DNA of 64,000 nt from Marivita sp. GX14005 (GCF_023370775.1 NZ_JAMCCQ010000005.1:248001-312000); one strand, 5' to 3'; numbered from the stretch's first letter, positions 1-8,597 are shown. Notes: generated by a model from the letters alone, not told the origin. A program made the numbers and translations.

Positions 1-1355
1 CGGGGGTGGAAACGGTGGGCGACGGGCGCTTGCGGCGCAAGGTTCTGGCGGGGTTGCCCTACCGTCCGACCGGTGCGCAGGAGCGTGCGATCCGGGAGAT
101 TACGGACGACATGGCCAGCCCGAAACGCATGAACCGGTTGCTTCAGGGCGATGTCGGCGCGGGCAAGACGCTGGTGGCGTTCATGGCGCTGCTGACGGCG
201 GTTGAGGCCGGCGGGCAGGGCGTGATGATGGCTCCGACGGAAATCCTCGCGCGGCAGCATCTGGAGGGGTTGCGCCCTCTGGCCGAAGAGGCGGGCGTGG
301 TGCTCGAGCTGCTGACCGGGCGCGACAAGGGGGCGGAGCGGCGCGCCAAGCTGGCGGCGCTGGCGCGGGGCGATATTCGCATCCTCGTCGGCACCCATGC
401 GGTGTTTCAGAAGGACGTAGCCTTTCACGATCTGCGGCTTGCGATTGTCGATGAGCAGCACCGCTTCGGCGTGCGCCAGAGGCTGGAGCTTGGCCGCAAG
501 GGGCAGGCGGTGGATGTACTGGTGATGACCGCGACGCCGATCCCGCGCAGCCTCGCTCTGGCACAATATGGCGATATGGATGTCTCGGTGCTGGATGAAA
601 AGCCGCCCGGCCGTACGCCGGTCAAGACGGCGCTCGTTTCGGCCGACCGCATGGATGAGGTGATCGACCATCTGCGCCGCGCGGTGGCCGAGGGCAAGCA
701 GGCCTATTGGGTCTGCCCGCTGGTCGAGGAAAGCGAGCTGTCGGACCTGACCGCCGCCGAAGAGCGCTTCAAACGCCTGCGCGCAGCATTGGGCGAAGGC
801 GTCGTCGGTCTGGTGCATGGCCAGATGCCGCCGGCTGAAAAGGACGCGGCGATGGCGCGGTTCGTTGCGGGCCGAACGGGTGTTCTGGTGGCGACAACGG
901 TGATCGAAGTGGGGGTGAATGTGCCCAACGCATCCATCATGGTGATCGAACGGGCGGAGATTTTCGGCCTCGCGCAGCTTCATCAGCTGCGCGGGCGCGT
1001 GGGGCGCGGGGCCGAGGCCTCGACCTGCCTGCTGATCTATCAGGCGCCGCTGAACGAGTCGGGGCTGAAACGGCTGACCACGCTGCGCGAGACGGAGGAC
1101 GGGTTCCGCATCTCGGAAGTCGATCTGGAAATGCGCGGCGCGGGCGATGTTCTTGGCACGGCGCAATCGGGTTTGCCCCGGTTCCGCATCGCCGATCTGG
1201 AACGGCAGGCGGGGCTGATGAAGATCGCGCAGGACGATGCGCGCAAGCTTCTGAGCGATGATTCCGCGCTGAAAACCGCGCGCGGAGAAGCGGCGCGCGT
1301 GCTGCTGTATCTCATGCGACAGGAACAGGCGATACAGCTCATAACCGTAGGCTGA
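1..1355 (+). CDS. recG: ATP-dependent DNA helicase RecG, 5' end outside the window
   Basis: RecG is a superfamily 2 helicase that remodels stalled replication forks and Holliday junctions. About 449 residues are visible, roughly the C-terminal two thirds of the usual 690-700, so the wedge domain and the true start lie upstream. Visible motifs are the Walker A GDVGAGKT (about 147-170), the Walker B variant DEQH (about 447-458), TATPIPRS (about 531-552) and the motif VI stretch LRGRVGRG (about 988-1011). The family's C-terminal region follows the second helicase lobe. An SOS box and a small gene follow on the same strand. Identity is very secure. Confidence 0.97.
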   Translation, partial: GVETVGDGRLRRKVLAGLPYRPTGAQERAIREITDDMASPKRMNRLLQGDVGAGKTLVAFMALLTAVEAGGQGVMMAPTEILARQHLEGLRPLAEEAGVVLELLTGRDKGAERRAKLAALARGDIRILVGTHAVFQKDVAFHDLRLAIVDEQHRFGVRQRLELGRKGQAVDVLVMTATPIPRSLALAQYGDMDVSVLDEKPPGRTPVKTALVSADRMDEVIDHLRRAVAEGKQAYWVCPLVEESELSDLTAAEERFKRLRAALGEGVVGLVHGQMPPAEKDAAMARFVAGRTGVLVATTVIEVGVNVPNASIMVIERAEIFGLAQLHQLRGRVGRGAEASTCLLIYQAPLNESGLKRLTTLRETEDGFRISEVDLEMRGAGDVLGTAQSGLPRFRIADLERQAGLMKIAQDDARKLLSDDSALKTARGEAARVLLYLMRQEQAIQLITVG

Positions 1356-1373
1356 CGAGATTTGTTCGCGTTT

Positions 1374-1388
1374 GTTCTCATAAAGTTC
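1374..1388 (+). promoter_or_regulatory. LexA (SOS) box, GTTC-N7-GTTC
   Basis: GTTCTCATAAAGTTC is an exact match to the alphaproteobacterial LexA operator GTTC-N7-GTTC known from Rhodobacter and Caulobacter. It lies 18 bp after the recG stop and 53 bp before the start of the 42-codon gene, a normal operator position. A further GTTC at 1364-1367 is spaced by only 6 bp and is not a full site. Confidence 0.75.
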
Positions 1389-1441
1389 TTTACATCGCGT
1401 TAACGATGTGAGAACAAAGTGGCAACACGGAGGGCAAGACG

Positions 1442-1570
1442 ATGATGAAGCGGATCAAGACTTTCCACGACATGACCGGCACCCGCGCGGGACTCGTGCA
1501 GGATGCGCTCGGCGCGCTGTCGCTTGTGGTCATGCTGGTCGGGGCGCTGCATCTTCCGGTTCTTGTCTGA
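1442..1570 (+). CDS. 42-residue membrane peptide, probably SOS-induced
   Basis: This 43-codon frame starts with ATGATG at 1442 and has a strong Shine-Dalgarno, GGAGGG at 1429-1434, seven bases upstream. The product has a basic, polar first half (MMKRIKTFHD...) and a hydrophobic second half from about residue 22 to the C-terminus, so it should be a single-span inner-membrane peptide. It is preceded by a perfect GTTC-N7-GTTC LexA box and followed by a strong intrinsic terminator, which makes it a self-contained transcription unit. Caulobacter has a comparable LexA-controlled micro-protein, SidA (about 29 residues, membrane-bound, blocks FtsW/FtsN). I infer a similar damage-response or division-inhibitor role from size, topology and operator, not from sequence similarity. 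Confidence 0.65.
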   Translation: MMKRIKTFHDMTGTRAGLVQDALGALSLVVMLVGALHLPVLV

Positions 1571-1701
1571 CGCGTTGCCTTTTCTGCCTGCGTGTTGCGC
1601 CGCCAAGCCTCACCCCGATGCGTCCTGTCCCGAGAGATGCACCTGTCCCGGAAGGTATCCCGCCTTCCACGGCCTGAGCGGTGTTCAACGAACGCACCTT
1701 G

Positions 1702-1736
1702 CCGCCGCCTTCATTTCGAAGCGCGGCGGTTTTTTT
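1702..1736 (+). terminator. Rho-independent terminator
   Basis: CCGCCGC (1702-1708) pairs with GCGGCGG (1723-1729). An inner CTTC/GAAG extension is present, and seven T residues follow at 1730-1736. It terminates plus-strand transcription from the SOS-box unit. The 130 bases between the peptide stop and this hairpin hold nothing else I can support. Confidence 0.8.
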
Positions 1737-1748
1737 CGCTTTTAGGGC

Positions 1749-2201
1749 TTATGCGGTTTGCGGATCGGCAAGCTGCGCCGCCGCTTCGCTCGCGGCATCG
1801 AGCGTGAGCAGGATGGAGGCATGGCGGTTCTTGAACGCGCCGGCGGGGCGCAGCACGTCCAGATCACCGAAAGGCGCGCTCGGTGCCGGGCCATCCTCTT
1901 CTAGCATGGCGCGCAGCTGGCGCCGCGCCGTCTCGATCTGCTCCGGTGTGCAGCCGATGATCGCATCGCCCACCACCGACGCCGCCGCCTGCCCGAGCGC
2001 GCAAGCCTTCACATCCTGTCCAAAACCGCTGACCTTGCCATCCGTGAGCGCGAGATCGACCGTGACCGTGGAGCCGCAAAGCGGTGCGCGTTTCTTGACC
2101 GTTGCGTCGGGCGCGGGCAGCCGTTGCAAATACGGGATATCGGCGGCCAGTTCGAGGATGCGGCCGGAATAGAGCTTGATGAGATCGGTTTCGCCGGACA
2201 T
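1749..2201 (-). CDS. IscU/NifU-type iron-sulfur cluster scaffold protein
   Basis: A 150-residue protein of the NifU N-terminal/IscU fold, which assembles Fe-S clusters on conserved cysteines. The cluster cysteines are visible in APLCGSTV and KACALGQAA, with a third in IIGCTPEQ. I chose the ATG at 2201 (MSGETDLIKL) because a GAAGGGA Shine-Dalgarno precedes it. An in-frame start nine codons upstream lacks support. It is divergent from hisI across 67 bases that must hold both promoters. No sufB/C/D or isc genes are adjacent, so its exact pathway cannot be told here. Confidence 0.85.
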   Translation of the reverse strand: MSGETDLIKLYSGRILELAADIPYLQRLPAPDATVKKRAPLCGSTVTVDLALTDGKVSGFGQDVKACALGQAAASVVGDAIIGCTPEQIETARRQLRAMLEEDGPAPSAPFGDLDVLRPAGAFKNRHASILLTLDAASEAAAQLADPQTA

Positions 2202-2268
2202 GGCTTTCCCTTCTGCGTGTTGCCTCATAGATAGAGCGCGGGCATGGGATGCAAAAGGGGGTTTTGCA

Positions 2269-2631
2269 ATGAGTTTCGATCCGGCGACATTGCGCTATGA
2301 CGCGCGCGGGTTGATCCCGACCATCGCGCAGGACGCGGAAACCGGCGAGGTGCTGATGATGGCCTGGATGAATTCGGACGCCGTTGCCCGCACGCTGGAG
2401 ACGGGCCGCGTGACCTATCGGTCGCGCTCGCGGGAGGCGTTCTGGGTCAAGGGGGAGAGTTCGGGCCATGTGCAGGAGCTTGTTTCGCTGCGTCTGGATT
2501 GCGACCGCGATTGCCTGCTGCTGCAGGTGCGCCAGACCGGCCCGGCCTGTCATACCAACCGGCGGTCCTGTTTTTACACGGAAGTGCGGGATGGTGCGGA
2601 GGTCGAGATCATGGCGCCGGTGGAGGCGTAG
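2269..2631 (+). CDS. hisI: Phosphoribosyl-AMP cyclohydrolase
   Basis: HisI opens the purine ring of phosphoribosyl-AMP, the third step of histidine synthesis, in the cytoplasm. The 120-residue length is typical of the monofunctional enzyme. The metal-binding signature is clear: LDCDRDCLL with its aspartates and cysteine, then GPACHTNRRSCF with the paired zinc cysteines and histidine. The ATG at 2269 (MSFDPATLRY) is preceded by AGGGGG; longer in-frame starts run into the divergent scaffold gene's promoter. No other his genes are near, which is normal in this group. Confidence 0.96.
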   Translation: MSFDPATLRYDARGLIPTIAQDAETGEVLMMAWMNSDAVARTLETGRVTYRSRSREAFWVKGESSGHVQELVSLRLDCDRDCLLLQVRQTGPACHTNRRSCFYTEVRDGAEVEIMAPVEA

Positions 2632-2633
2632 CA

Positions 2634-2694
2634 GGGGGCTCTGCCCCCGTCGCGCAAAGCGCGACTCCCCCGAGATATTTGGAAAACAGAGAAG
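2634..2694 (+). repeat. Recurrent intergenic hairpin/TATTT element, copy 1
   Basis: Directly after the hisI stop come two hairpins, GGGGGCTCTGCCCCC and GTCGCGCAAAGCGCGAC, then the tail CCCCCGAGATATTTGG ending in GAGAAG. Related elements with the core R-x-TATTT and a purine-rich AAGAAG end occur at 38144, 38221 (reverse), 47499, 51861 and 54864 (reverse). The position after a stop codon suggests a role in 3'-end formation or mRNA stability. Confidence 0.55.
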
Positions 2695-2695
2695 G

Positions 2696-3565
2696 TCAGG
2701 ACGCCGGGAGGCCGACCATTGCGCGTATATCGTTCGGGGTTGCACCCTCGGCGCGGTAAAGGGCGATGGCACGTGCATCGTCGCGTTTGGCGAGGCGTTT
2801 GCCCGTCTCGTCGCGGATCAGTTCGTGGTGGTGATAGATGGGCGTCGGCAGACCAAGCAGGGATTGCAGCAGGACGTGGATCGGTGTTGCGCTGGCCAGA
2901 TCGGCGCCGCGGATGACATGGGTGACGCCTTGCGCGGCATCGTCCACCACGACGCTGAGATGATAGGCCGCGGCGCCGGTGTCGCGCCGGGCCAGGACGA
3001 TATCGCCGATCCCGTTCAGCAGCATGTCGCGTGTCAGGGTGCAGGGCGCGGTGATGCCGGTCTCCTCGTATTGCGGCAGTTGCGGTCGCAGGTCGAGGGC
3101 GCGGCGCATGTCGAGGCGGATCGCGTCTTCGGGGCGGCGCTCGGACCAGGCGCGGTGGCGACAGGTGCCGGGGTAGATCAGCCCGTCCGGCCCGTGCAGC
3201 GGCGCGCCTTCCTGCGGCGCGGTGGCGGCACGGCGGATGTCGCCGCGCGTGCAGCGGCAGGGGTAGAGCACACCCATCTCTCCCAGCCGGGCCAGCGCGG
3301 CGTCATATTGCGCGCTGTTCTGTGATTGCCGAAGGACGGGGGTTTCCCAAGCCAAGCCGAGCCAGGCGAGGTCTTCGTAGATTTGCGCCTCGTATACGGG
3401 CCGGCAGCGCGCGCTGTCGGTATCCTCGATCCGGAGCAGGAAGCGACCCCCGGCCCTGCGCGCCATATCATGCGCGAGCATGGCCGAATAGGCATGACCG
3501 AGATGGAGCTGTCCGGTCGGGCTGGGCGCGAAACGGGTGACGAAAGCGGCGCGGCCCTCACTCAT
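2696..3565 (-). CDS. gluQ: Glutamyl-Q tRNA(Asp) synthetase
   Basis: GluQ activates glutamate and attaches it to queuosine 34 of tRNA(Asp). It is a 289-residue relative of the GluRS catalytic core without the anticodon-binding domain. The N-terminus has the class I start RFAPSPTGQLHLGHAYSA with the HIGH-like HLGH. Zinc-site cysteines lie in YPCRCTRGD and YPGTCRHR, and KRLAKRDD is the KMSKS equivalent. The start overlaps the stop of the upstream small membrane gene by 8 bases (ATGAGTGA), so translation is probably coupled. It is last in the trmFO operon, linking two tRNA-modifying enzymes. Confidence 0.95.
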   Translation of the reverse strand: MSEGRAAFVTRFAPSPTGQLHLGHAYSAMLAHDMARRAGGRFLLRIEDTDSARCRPVYEAQIYEDLAWLGLAWETPVLRQSQNSAQYDAALARLGEMGVLYPCRCTRGDIRRAATAPQEGAPLHGPDGLIYPGTCRHRAWSERRPEDAIRLDMRRALDLRPQLPQYEETGITAPCTLTRDMLLNGIGDIVLARRDTGAAAYHLSVVVDDAAQGVTHVIRGADLASATPIHVLLQSLLGLPTPIYHHHELIRDETGKRLAKRDDARAIALYRAEGATPNDIRAMVGLPAS

Positions 3566-3767
3566 CGCGGCCGTATTTGCGCATCCTTCGATCCTCGCGG
3601 CTTTGGTAGATCAGGATCCAGGCCAGCAGGATGAACATCGGATGGGTCAGCCCGCCCGAGAAGACGATCGCCGGGATCCAGATGATGAGCACGATGATCG
3701 CGGTGAAGATGCGCCCCGTCAGAAGGATCGAGAGCGGCGGCAGGAAAAGGGCGAGAACGTAGTTCAT
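3558..3767 (-). CDS. Small membrane protein, YqaE/Pmp3-like
   Basis: A 69-residue protein with two or three hydrophobic segments, beginning [19 protein letters not shown] and ending in a charged tail ([14 protein letters not shown]). The proline-containing first helix and short double-span layout resemble the YqaE/Pmp3 family of small membrane-stress proteins, but this is a weak assignment. The ATG at 3767 forms an ATGA overlap with the trmFO stop. Its own stop overlaps the gluQ start, so it sits inside the trmFO-gluQ operon with coupled translation on both sides. Confidence 0.7.
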   Translation of the reverse strand: MNYVLALFLPPLSILLTGRIFTAIIVLIIWIPAIVFSGGLTHPMFILLAWILIYQSREDRRMRKYGRDE

Positions 3768-5116
3768 GCAGGCTCCATCTGTGCGGTCAGCCAGCCCGAC
3801 CATGCGGCTTTTGCGCGGTCGGTATAGGCCTTGTATCGGTCGCGGCGGCCCCGGCGTCCGCCCTTGAGGCCGTCCACCGGGCGGAAAAGGCCGAAATTCA
3901 CGTTCATCGGCTGGAAGGTCCTGGCATCGGCGCCGCCGGTGATGTGGTGAATGAGCGCGCCATGGGCACTGTCCTGCGGCACCTCGGGCAGGGGCTGGCC
4001 AAGCATGTCGGCGGCGGCCATGCGGCCTGCGAGGAGGCCCATGGCGGCGGATTCGACATAGCCTTCGACGCCCGTGACTTGCCCCGCGAACCGGATATGC
4101 GGGCGCGAGCGCAGGCGCATTTGCGCGTCGAGCAGCGTCGGGCTGTTGAGGAACGTGTTGCGGTGGATGCCGCCGAGCCGGGCGAAGCTGGCATTTTCCA
4201 GACCGGGAATCATCCGGAAAACAGAGGCTTGCGCGCCGTATTTCATCTTGGTCTGAAAGCCGACGATATTATAGAGCGTGCCCAGAGCATTGTCGCGGCG
4301 CAGCTGCACGACCGCATGGGGTTTGACGTCGGGCGCGTGCGGATTGGTCAGGCCCACCGGCTTCATCGGCCCGTGCCGCAGCGTTTCGCGGCCGCGGTCT
4401 GCCATCACCTCGATGGGCAGGCAGCCGTCGAAGTAACCGGCGGTTTCGCCCTCGTGAAACTCGGTCTTATCGGCGGCGAGCAGCGCGTCGATGAACGCCT
4501 CGTATTGATCCTTGTCCATCGGGCAGTTGATATAGGCGCGGCGCTCTTCTTCGGTCTCGCCCTTGTCATAGCGCGATTGCAGCCAGGCCTGCTCCATGTC
4601 GATGCTGTCGGCATAGACGATGGGCGCGATGGCGTCGAAGAAGGCGAGCCGGTCGGTGCCGGTTTCCTGCTGGATCGCGCTACCCAGCGCGGCGCTGGTG
4701 AGCGGGCCGGTGGCGATGATCCACTGGCCATCCTCGGGCAGGGCGGTGATTTCCTCGTGGCTGACGCGCACGTTCGGATGGGCGTGCAGGCGGCGGGTGA
4801 TCTCGGCGCTGAAGGCGTCGCGGTCCACGGCCAGGGCGCCGCCGGCGGGCAGGCGGTGCTTATACGCGGTGTCGATCACCAGACCGCCGGCTTGCTGCAT
4901 TTCCCAATGCAGAAGGCCCACGGCGTTCTGTTCGTGATCGTCCGAGCGAAAGGAGTTCGAGCAGACCATCTCGCCCAGATCGCCGGTCTTGTGAGCGAAG
5001 GTTTCGACCTTGGGGCGCATTTCGTGGATGACCACGGACGCGCCCGCCTCTGCGGCCTGCCAGGCGGCTTCGGAGCCGGCCATGCCGCCGCCGACGATGT
5101 GAAGTTCTTTTGTCAT
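3764..5116 (-). CDS. trmFO: Methylenetetrahydrofolate-tRNA (uracil-54-C5)-methyltransferase
   Basis: TrmFO makes 5-methyluridine at tRNA position 54 using methylenetetrahydrofolate and FADH2. The 450-residue length matches the family. The N-terminal FAD-binding motif is [17 protein letters not shown], followed by the diagnostic CSNSFRSDD segment (conserved cysteine) and NVNFGLF near the C-terminus. I chose the ATG at 5116 ([10 protein letters not shown]), which puts the dinucleotide motif at the family's usual position. In-frame GTG 5152 and ATG 5134 are possible, since no start has a convincing Shine-Dalgarno. It is 36 bases downstream of the TetR gene. Confidence 0.95.
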   Translation of the reverse strand: MTKELHIVGGGMAGSEAAWQAAEAGASVVIHEMRPKVETFAHKTGDLGEMVCSNSFRSDDHEQNAVGLLHWEMQQAGGLVIDTAYKHRLPAGGALAVDRDAFSAEITRRLHAHPNVRVSHEEITALPEDGQWIIATGPLTSAALGSAIQQETGTDRLAFFDAIAPIVYADSIDMEQAWLQSRYDKGETEEERRAYINCPMDKDQYEAFIDALLAADKTEFHEGETAGYFDGCLPIEVMADRGRETLRHGPMKPVGLTNPHAPDVKPHAVVQLRRDNALGTLYNIVGFQTKMKYGAQASVFRMIPGLENASFARLGGIHRNTFLNSPTLLDAQMRLRSRPHIRFAGQVTGVEGYVESAAMGLLAGRMAAADMLGQPLPEVPQDSAHGALIHHITGGADARTFQPMNVNFGLFRPVDGLKGGRRGRRDRYKAYTDRAKAAWSGWLTAQMEPA

Positions 5117-5152
5117 GGGCAGGCATGTAGGCATTCGGGGTGGATTTGTCAC

Positions 5153-5770
5153 CTATTGATCGGGGCCGATCAGCCCCAACCCGCGCAGGTAGACGCCGAT
5201 GCCCGATTCCAGCAGATCCTCGGGCGGGAAGGGTGCCACCGTGCCGGGAGAATTGCGCGCGAAAAGCTCCACCACGCCGTGGCTCAGCGCCCAGATATGG
5301 GCCGAGAACATCGAGGCAGGCGGGCGTTTTTCCGGCGGGATATGCTGCGACAGGTCGGCAGCCGCCTGTTCCAGCACGCGGCGCGCGCGGGCCGAGACGG
5401 CGGCAAGCTCGGGCGTGCGGTTGACGGAGATGCCGCTTTCGAACATCGCGATGTAATGGCCGGGATATTTGCGCGCGAAGGCGAGATAGGCACGGCCCGT
5501 CGCCTCGAAGGCGGAAAGGGCGGAGGGCTGGCCACTGTCATAGGCGTATTGCATGACATCGGCGAAGATCTCGTAGCCCTGCCGCGCGGCTTCGGCGATC
5601 AAATCCTCGCGGCCTTCGAAATGGCGATAGACGGCAGCCGGGGTGACACCGGCGCGCTTGGCGGCTTCCGACAGGGTAAAGCCGGTCGGCCCCTTTTCGG
5701 TGATGAGATCGAGAGCGGCCTCGATCAGTGCCTGGCGCAGGTTGCCGTGATGATAGCCGCGTTTAGCCAT
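5153..5770 (-). CDS. TetR/AcrR-family regulator with WHG-type C-terminal domain
   Basis: A 205-residue repressor. The N-terminal helix-turn-helix is clear: [15 protein letters not shown] leads into [20 protein letters not shown]. The C-terminal half has the W-x-x-x-H-G signature ([13 protein letters not shown]) of the TetR_C_33/WHG domain, whose ligands are largely unknown. The ATG at 5770 lies inside the last codons of ppk2 (8-base overlap, ATGGCTAA), so the regulator is translationally coupled to polyphosphate kinase 2. It may control this operon, but no operator can be defined from one site. Confidence 0.88.
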   Translation of the reverse strand: MAKRGYHHGNLRQALIEAALDLITEKGPTGFTLSEAAKRAGVTPAAVYRHFEGREDLIAEAARQGYEIFADVMQYAYDSGQPSALSAFEATGRAYLAFARKYPGHYIAMFESGISVNRTPELAAVSARARRVLEQAAADLSQHIPPEKRPPASMFSAHIWALSHGVVELFARNSPGTVAPFPPEDLLESGIGVYLRGLGLIGPDQ

Positions 5771-6632
5771 CCCAGACCTCCGGCCCGCCGCAGATCGCCG
5801 GATCGATGGTGCCGAGCGCCTCTTCGTCCTTGCGCGCATAGTCGAGCCGGCTCAGCACGCTGCGGATCGCCATGATCCGCGCGCGGCGCTTGTCGTCCGA
5901 GCGGATCACCGTCCAGGGGGCGTGATCGGTATGGGTCTTTTCGAAAGTCTCGCGGATCGCGGCCGTGTAAGCGTCCCAGCGCTGCAGCCCTTCGACATCG
6001 ATCCGGCTCAGCTTCCATTGCTTGAGCGGGTCGCGTTCGCGCTTGAGAAAGCGGCGCAGCTGTTCGGCCTGGCCGACATTGAGCCAGATCTTGAACAACC
6101 GCAGCCCGTCCTCGACCAGCATCTTCTCGACCTCGGGCACCTGCCGGAAGAAAAGCTGCCGTTCCTCTTCGGTGCAAAAGCCGAACACCTTTTCGACGAC
6201 CGCGCGGTTATACCAGCTTCGGTCGAAGAAGGTCAGATCGCCGGCGGCGGGCATATGATCGATGTAACGCTGAAAATACCATTGCGTCGCCTCGGTTTCG
6301 GAGGGCTTGGACAGCGCCACGACATGCGTGCCGCGCGGATTGAGATTCTCGCGGAAGCGCTTGATCGTGCCGCCTTTTCCGGCGGCATCGCGCCCTTCGA
6401 AGACAATGGCGATGCGGGTTCCGGTATCGCGCGCCCAGGCCTTCATCTTGACCAGTTCGATCTGCAACGCCTCCAGATCGCGCTTGTAGGCTTTGCGCGC
6501 CATGCGTTCCGAATAGGGATAGTCGGGCGTGATGATATCGTCCTTGTCCGCGCGCGCGATCGCGGCCTTCACCCGGTCCGGGGCGTCATGCTCGAAAAAG
6601 GCGCTGATCGCGCCGTCGAAGGGAAGCTCCAT
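5763..6632 (-). CDS. ppk2: Polyphosphate kinase 2
   Basis: PPK2 transfers phosphate between polyphosphate and nucleoside diphosphates. The 289-residue single-domain length and the P-loop [16 protein letters not shown] are typical of the one-domain (class I-like) enzymes. The lid and catalytic segments [14 protein letters not shown] and [13 protein letters not shown] are also present. The preferred nucleotide (GDP or ADP) cannot be read from the sequence. It is followed by the overlapping tetR gene and preceded at 52 bases by a lipoprotein hydrolase on the same strand. Confidence 0.95.
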   Translation of the reverse strand: MELPFDGAISAFFEHDAPDRVKAAIARADKDDIITPDYPYSERMARKAYKRDLEALQIELVKMKAWARDTGTRIAIVFEGRDAAGKGGTIKRFRENLNPRGTHVVALSKPSETEATQWYFQRYIDHMPAAGDLTFFDRSWYNRAVVEKVFGFCTEEERQLFFRQVPEVEKMLVEDGLRLFKIWLNVGQAEQLRRFLKRERDPLKQWKLSRIDVEGLQRWDAYTAAIRETFEKTHTDHAPWTVIRSDDKRRARIMAIRSVLSRLDYARKDEEALGTIDPAICGGPEVWDG

Positions 6633-6684
6633 ATGCTGGCTCGTTACAAGAGTTCGGTCGTTCGACTATGGGGTGCGGGGGCGC

Positions 6685-7638
6685 CTAACGCAAACCCGCA
6701 CGGCGCGCGGCGCGGTCTATGGCATCGATCACCGCCGGCTCGTCCGCGTGGTGGGGCATATGCCCGACCCCTTCGAGAACCGTCAGATTGGCGTTTTCAA
6801 GCTGCCGGGCCAGCGGAACCGAATGGATCGACAGTCCGACAGTGGTATCGGCATCGCCATGCACAAGTTCGATCGGCACATCGATGGCGTCGTAGCGCGT
6901 ATGCAATGACTCGATCTGGGGCAGAAGGTTGGCCCTTTGCTTTGCATTGGCGCGCAGCGATGTGCTGCGCAGCGACAGCGGCGCCCCGATATGCTCCATA
7001 TAGCCTTCGGGCGGCTCTTGCGGCGCAAAGATCCCCTCGACCACGTTCTGCACCGCCGATTTCGGCGCGAAGGCGGTGATCGCCGGAACCACGGTCGCGC
7101 CGCCGAGATCGCTCGATGTGATCTGATAGAAGAGACTGAGATCGCTCTCCCAGGGCTGCGAAGGCGCCGAGAGCAGCACCAGCGCCGATAGGCTGCCGGG
7201 CCGCTCCACCGCCCAAGCGAGCGCGACCGCGCCGCCGAAGGAATGACCCAGAACGATGGGCTCGCGCAGGCCAAGCTGCTCGGATGCGCTGGCCAGCAGG
7301 TTGGCTTGATCTGTGATCGACGTGCCGTCCGGGTCCATCCGCTCGGTATAGCCGAGGCCGGGCCGGTCGAAAGCGGTGACGCGGTAGCGATCTTCGAGCT
7401 TGCCCACCAGCGAGAAGGTGAAATCGCGCAGATTGCCGCTCGCGCCGTGGATCAGCACCAGATCGGGGCCGCTGCCACGCGTGACGTAATGCACCCGCGT
7501 TCCGTTCACCTCTATGAACTGGCCCTCCGGCGGAAACCGCGCCTCCGCCCGGTCTTCGCGGTAATCAGAGGTGCAGGCGGTCGCGGCGACCAGAACGGCC
7601 GCGCAGCCTATCGCGATGCCCAAAGCTCTCAACGCCAC
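6685..7638 (-). CDS. Alpha/beta-hydrolase lipoprotein
   Basis: A 317-residue alpha/beta-hydrolase with a lipoprotein signal: a hydrophobic N-terminus ending in VAATAC, so Cys22 should be lipidated and the enzyme periplasmic. The oxyanion region HGASGN, the nucleophile elbow GHSFGG (serine), an acid in HGDADT and the catalytic histidine in GVGHMPHH are all in order. The substrate is unknown. It lies 10 bases downstream of metA, probably co-transcribed. The family also includes haloperoxidases and proline iminopeptidases, so I make no substrate call. Confidence 0.88.
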   Translation of the reverse strand: MALRALGIAIGCAAVLVAATACTSDYREDRAEARFPPEGQFIEVNGTRVHYVTRGSGPDLVLIHGASGNLRDFTFSLVGKLEDRYRVTAFDRPGLGYTERMDPDGTSITDQANLLASASEQLGLREPIVLGHSFGGAVALAWAVERPGSLSALVLLSAPSQPWESDLSLFYQITSSDLGGATVVPAITAFAPKSAVQNVVEGIFAPQEPPEGYMEHIGAPLSLRSTSLRANAKQRANLLPQIESLHTRYDAIDVPIELVHGDADTTVGLSIHSVPLARQLENANLTVLEGVGHMPHHADEPAVIDAIDRAARRAGLR

Positions 7639-7648
7639 GGCGCGCTCC

Positions 7649-8593
7649 TTATCTGTTGCGCAGATCGGTGCGGGACGCGCCGATCTGGTCGATATCGAAG
7701 GGAGTCGTCAGATAGATCTCTGAAATCCAATTGCCATAAAGAAGATGCGCATGGCTGCGCCAGCGGTTCTGCGGCGGCTTCGACGGATCGTTGTCCGGAT
7801 AGTAATTCGCCGGAATGTTGATAGGCGTGCCGCTGGCCACGTCGCGGTCGTATTCTTCCTTCAGCGTGCCGCTGTCATATTCGAGATGGTTGAAGATATA
7901 GAGCGCCCGGTGGGCCGCATCCTCGACGAGGCAGGGGCCGGTCTCGGCACTGTCGATCAGGATGGGCAGGCCAGCGGCCTGCACGTCCTCGCGGCGAATC
8001 TCGGTCCAGCGGCTGACCGGGATCACCATGTCGTCGGAAAAGCCGCGCAGATAGGGCGAGGCGGGCGCGAGGTTGCGATGGCGCACGCAGCCGAACGCCT
8101 TGGCGGGCAGATCGATCTTGGGGATGCCGTGAAAATGGTTGATCATCGCCATGCCGCCCCAGCACACGCCGAAAGTGGAATGAACATGGGTTTGCGTCCA
8201 GTCGAACACCTGCGTGAGCTCATCCCAGTAAGTCACTTCCTCATAGGGCAAATGTTCGATCGGCGCGCCGGTGATGATGAGCCCGTCGAATTTCTCTCCG
8301 GTCTCCATCACCTCGCTGAACGGGCGGTAGAAGCTGCGCATATGCTCGGCCGCGGTGTTGCGCGTGCGGTGTTCGGACATGCGGATCAGGTTCAGTTCGA
8401 TCTGCAAGGGCGTTGCCCCGATCAGCCGTGCGAACTGGTTCTCCGTCTGGATCTTCTTCGGCATCAGGTTCAGCAGCGCGATCCTGAGCGGGCGGATATC
8501 CTGCTTGCTGGCCAATTCGTCGGACATGACCATGACGCCCTCGCGCGCGAGCACATCATAGGCGGGCAGATTGTCAGGCAGTTTGATCGGCAT
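7649..8593 (-). CDS. metA: Homoserine O-acyltransferase MetA family, predicted acetyl-CoA specific
   Basis: MetA acylates homoserine to start methionine synthesis. The protein has 314 residues. The catalytic cysteine is Cys144 in [10 protein letters not shown], and [11 protein letters not shown] and HNHLE-like FNHLEYD are family motifs. In the acyl-donor loop [12 protein letters not shown], Glu113 sits where acetyl-CoA enzymes carry Glu and succinyl-CoA enzymes (E. coli Gly111) carry Gly. I therefore predict homoserine O-acetyltransferase activity despite the metA name. The P-loop gene upstream ends 4 bases before this start, so the pair is co-transcribed. Confidence 0.93.
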   Translation of the reverse strand: MPIKLPDNLPAYDVLAREGVMVMSDELASKQDIRPLRIALLNLMPKKIQTENQFARLIGATPLQIELNLIRMSEHRTRNTAAEHMRSFYRPFSEVMETGEKFDGLIITGAPIEHLPYEEVTYWDELTQVFDWTQTHVHSTFGVCWGGMAMINHFHGIPKIDLPAKAFGCVRHRNLAPASPYLRGFSDDMVIPVSRWTEIRREDVQAAGLPILIDSAETGPCLVEDAAHRALYIFNHLEYDSGTLKEEYDRDVASGTPINIPANYYPDNDPSKPPQNRWRSHAHLLYGNWISEIYLTTPFDIDQIGASRTDLRNR

Positions 8594-8597
8594 GAGG

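Noticed and set aside
1356-1373. A second LexA box using GTTC at 1364-1367
   Set aside because: The gap to the next GTTC is six bases, not seven, so it does not match the alphaproteobacterial operator.
3944-5875. A 643-codon plus-strand frame opposite trmFO and tetR
   Set aside because: Antisense shadow. It crosses two real genes with clear motifs and has no domain of its own. The similar long frames opposite guaA (13197-15059) and pccA (58581-60794) are rejected for the same reason.
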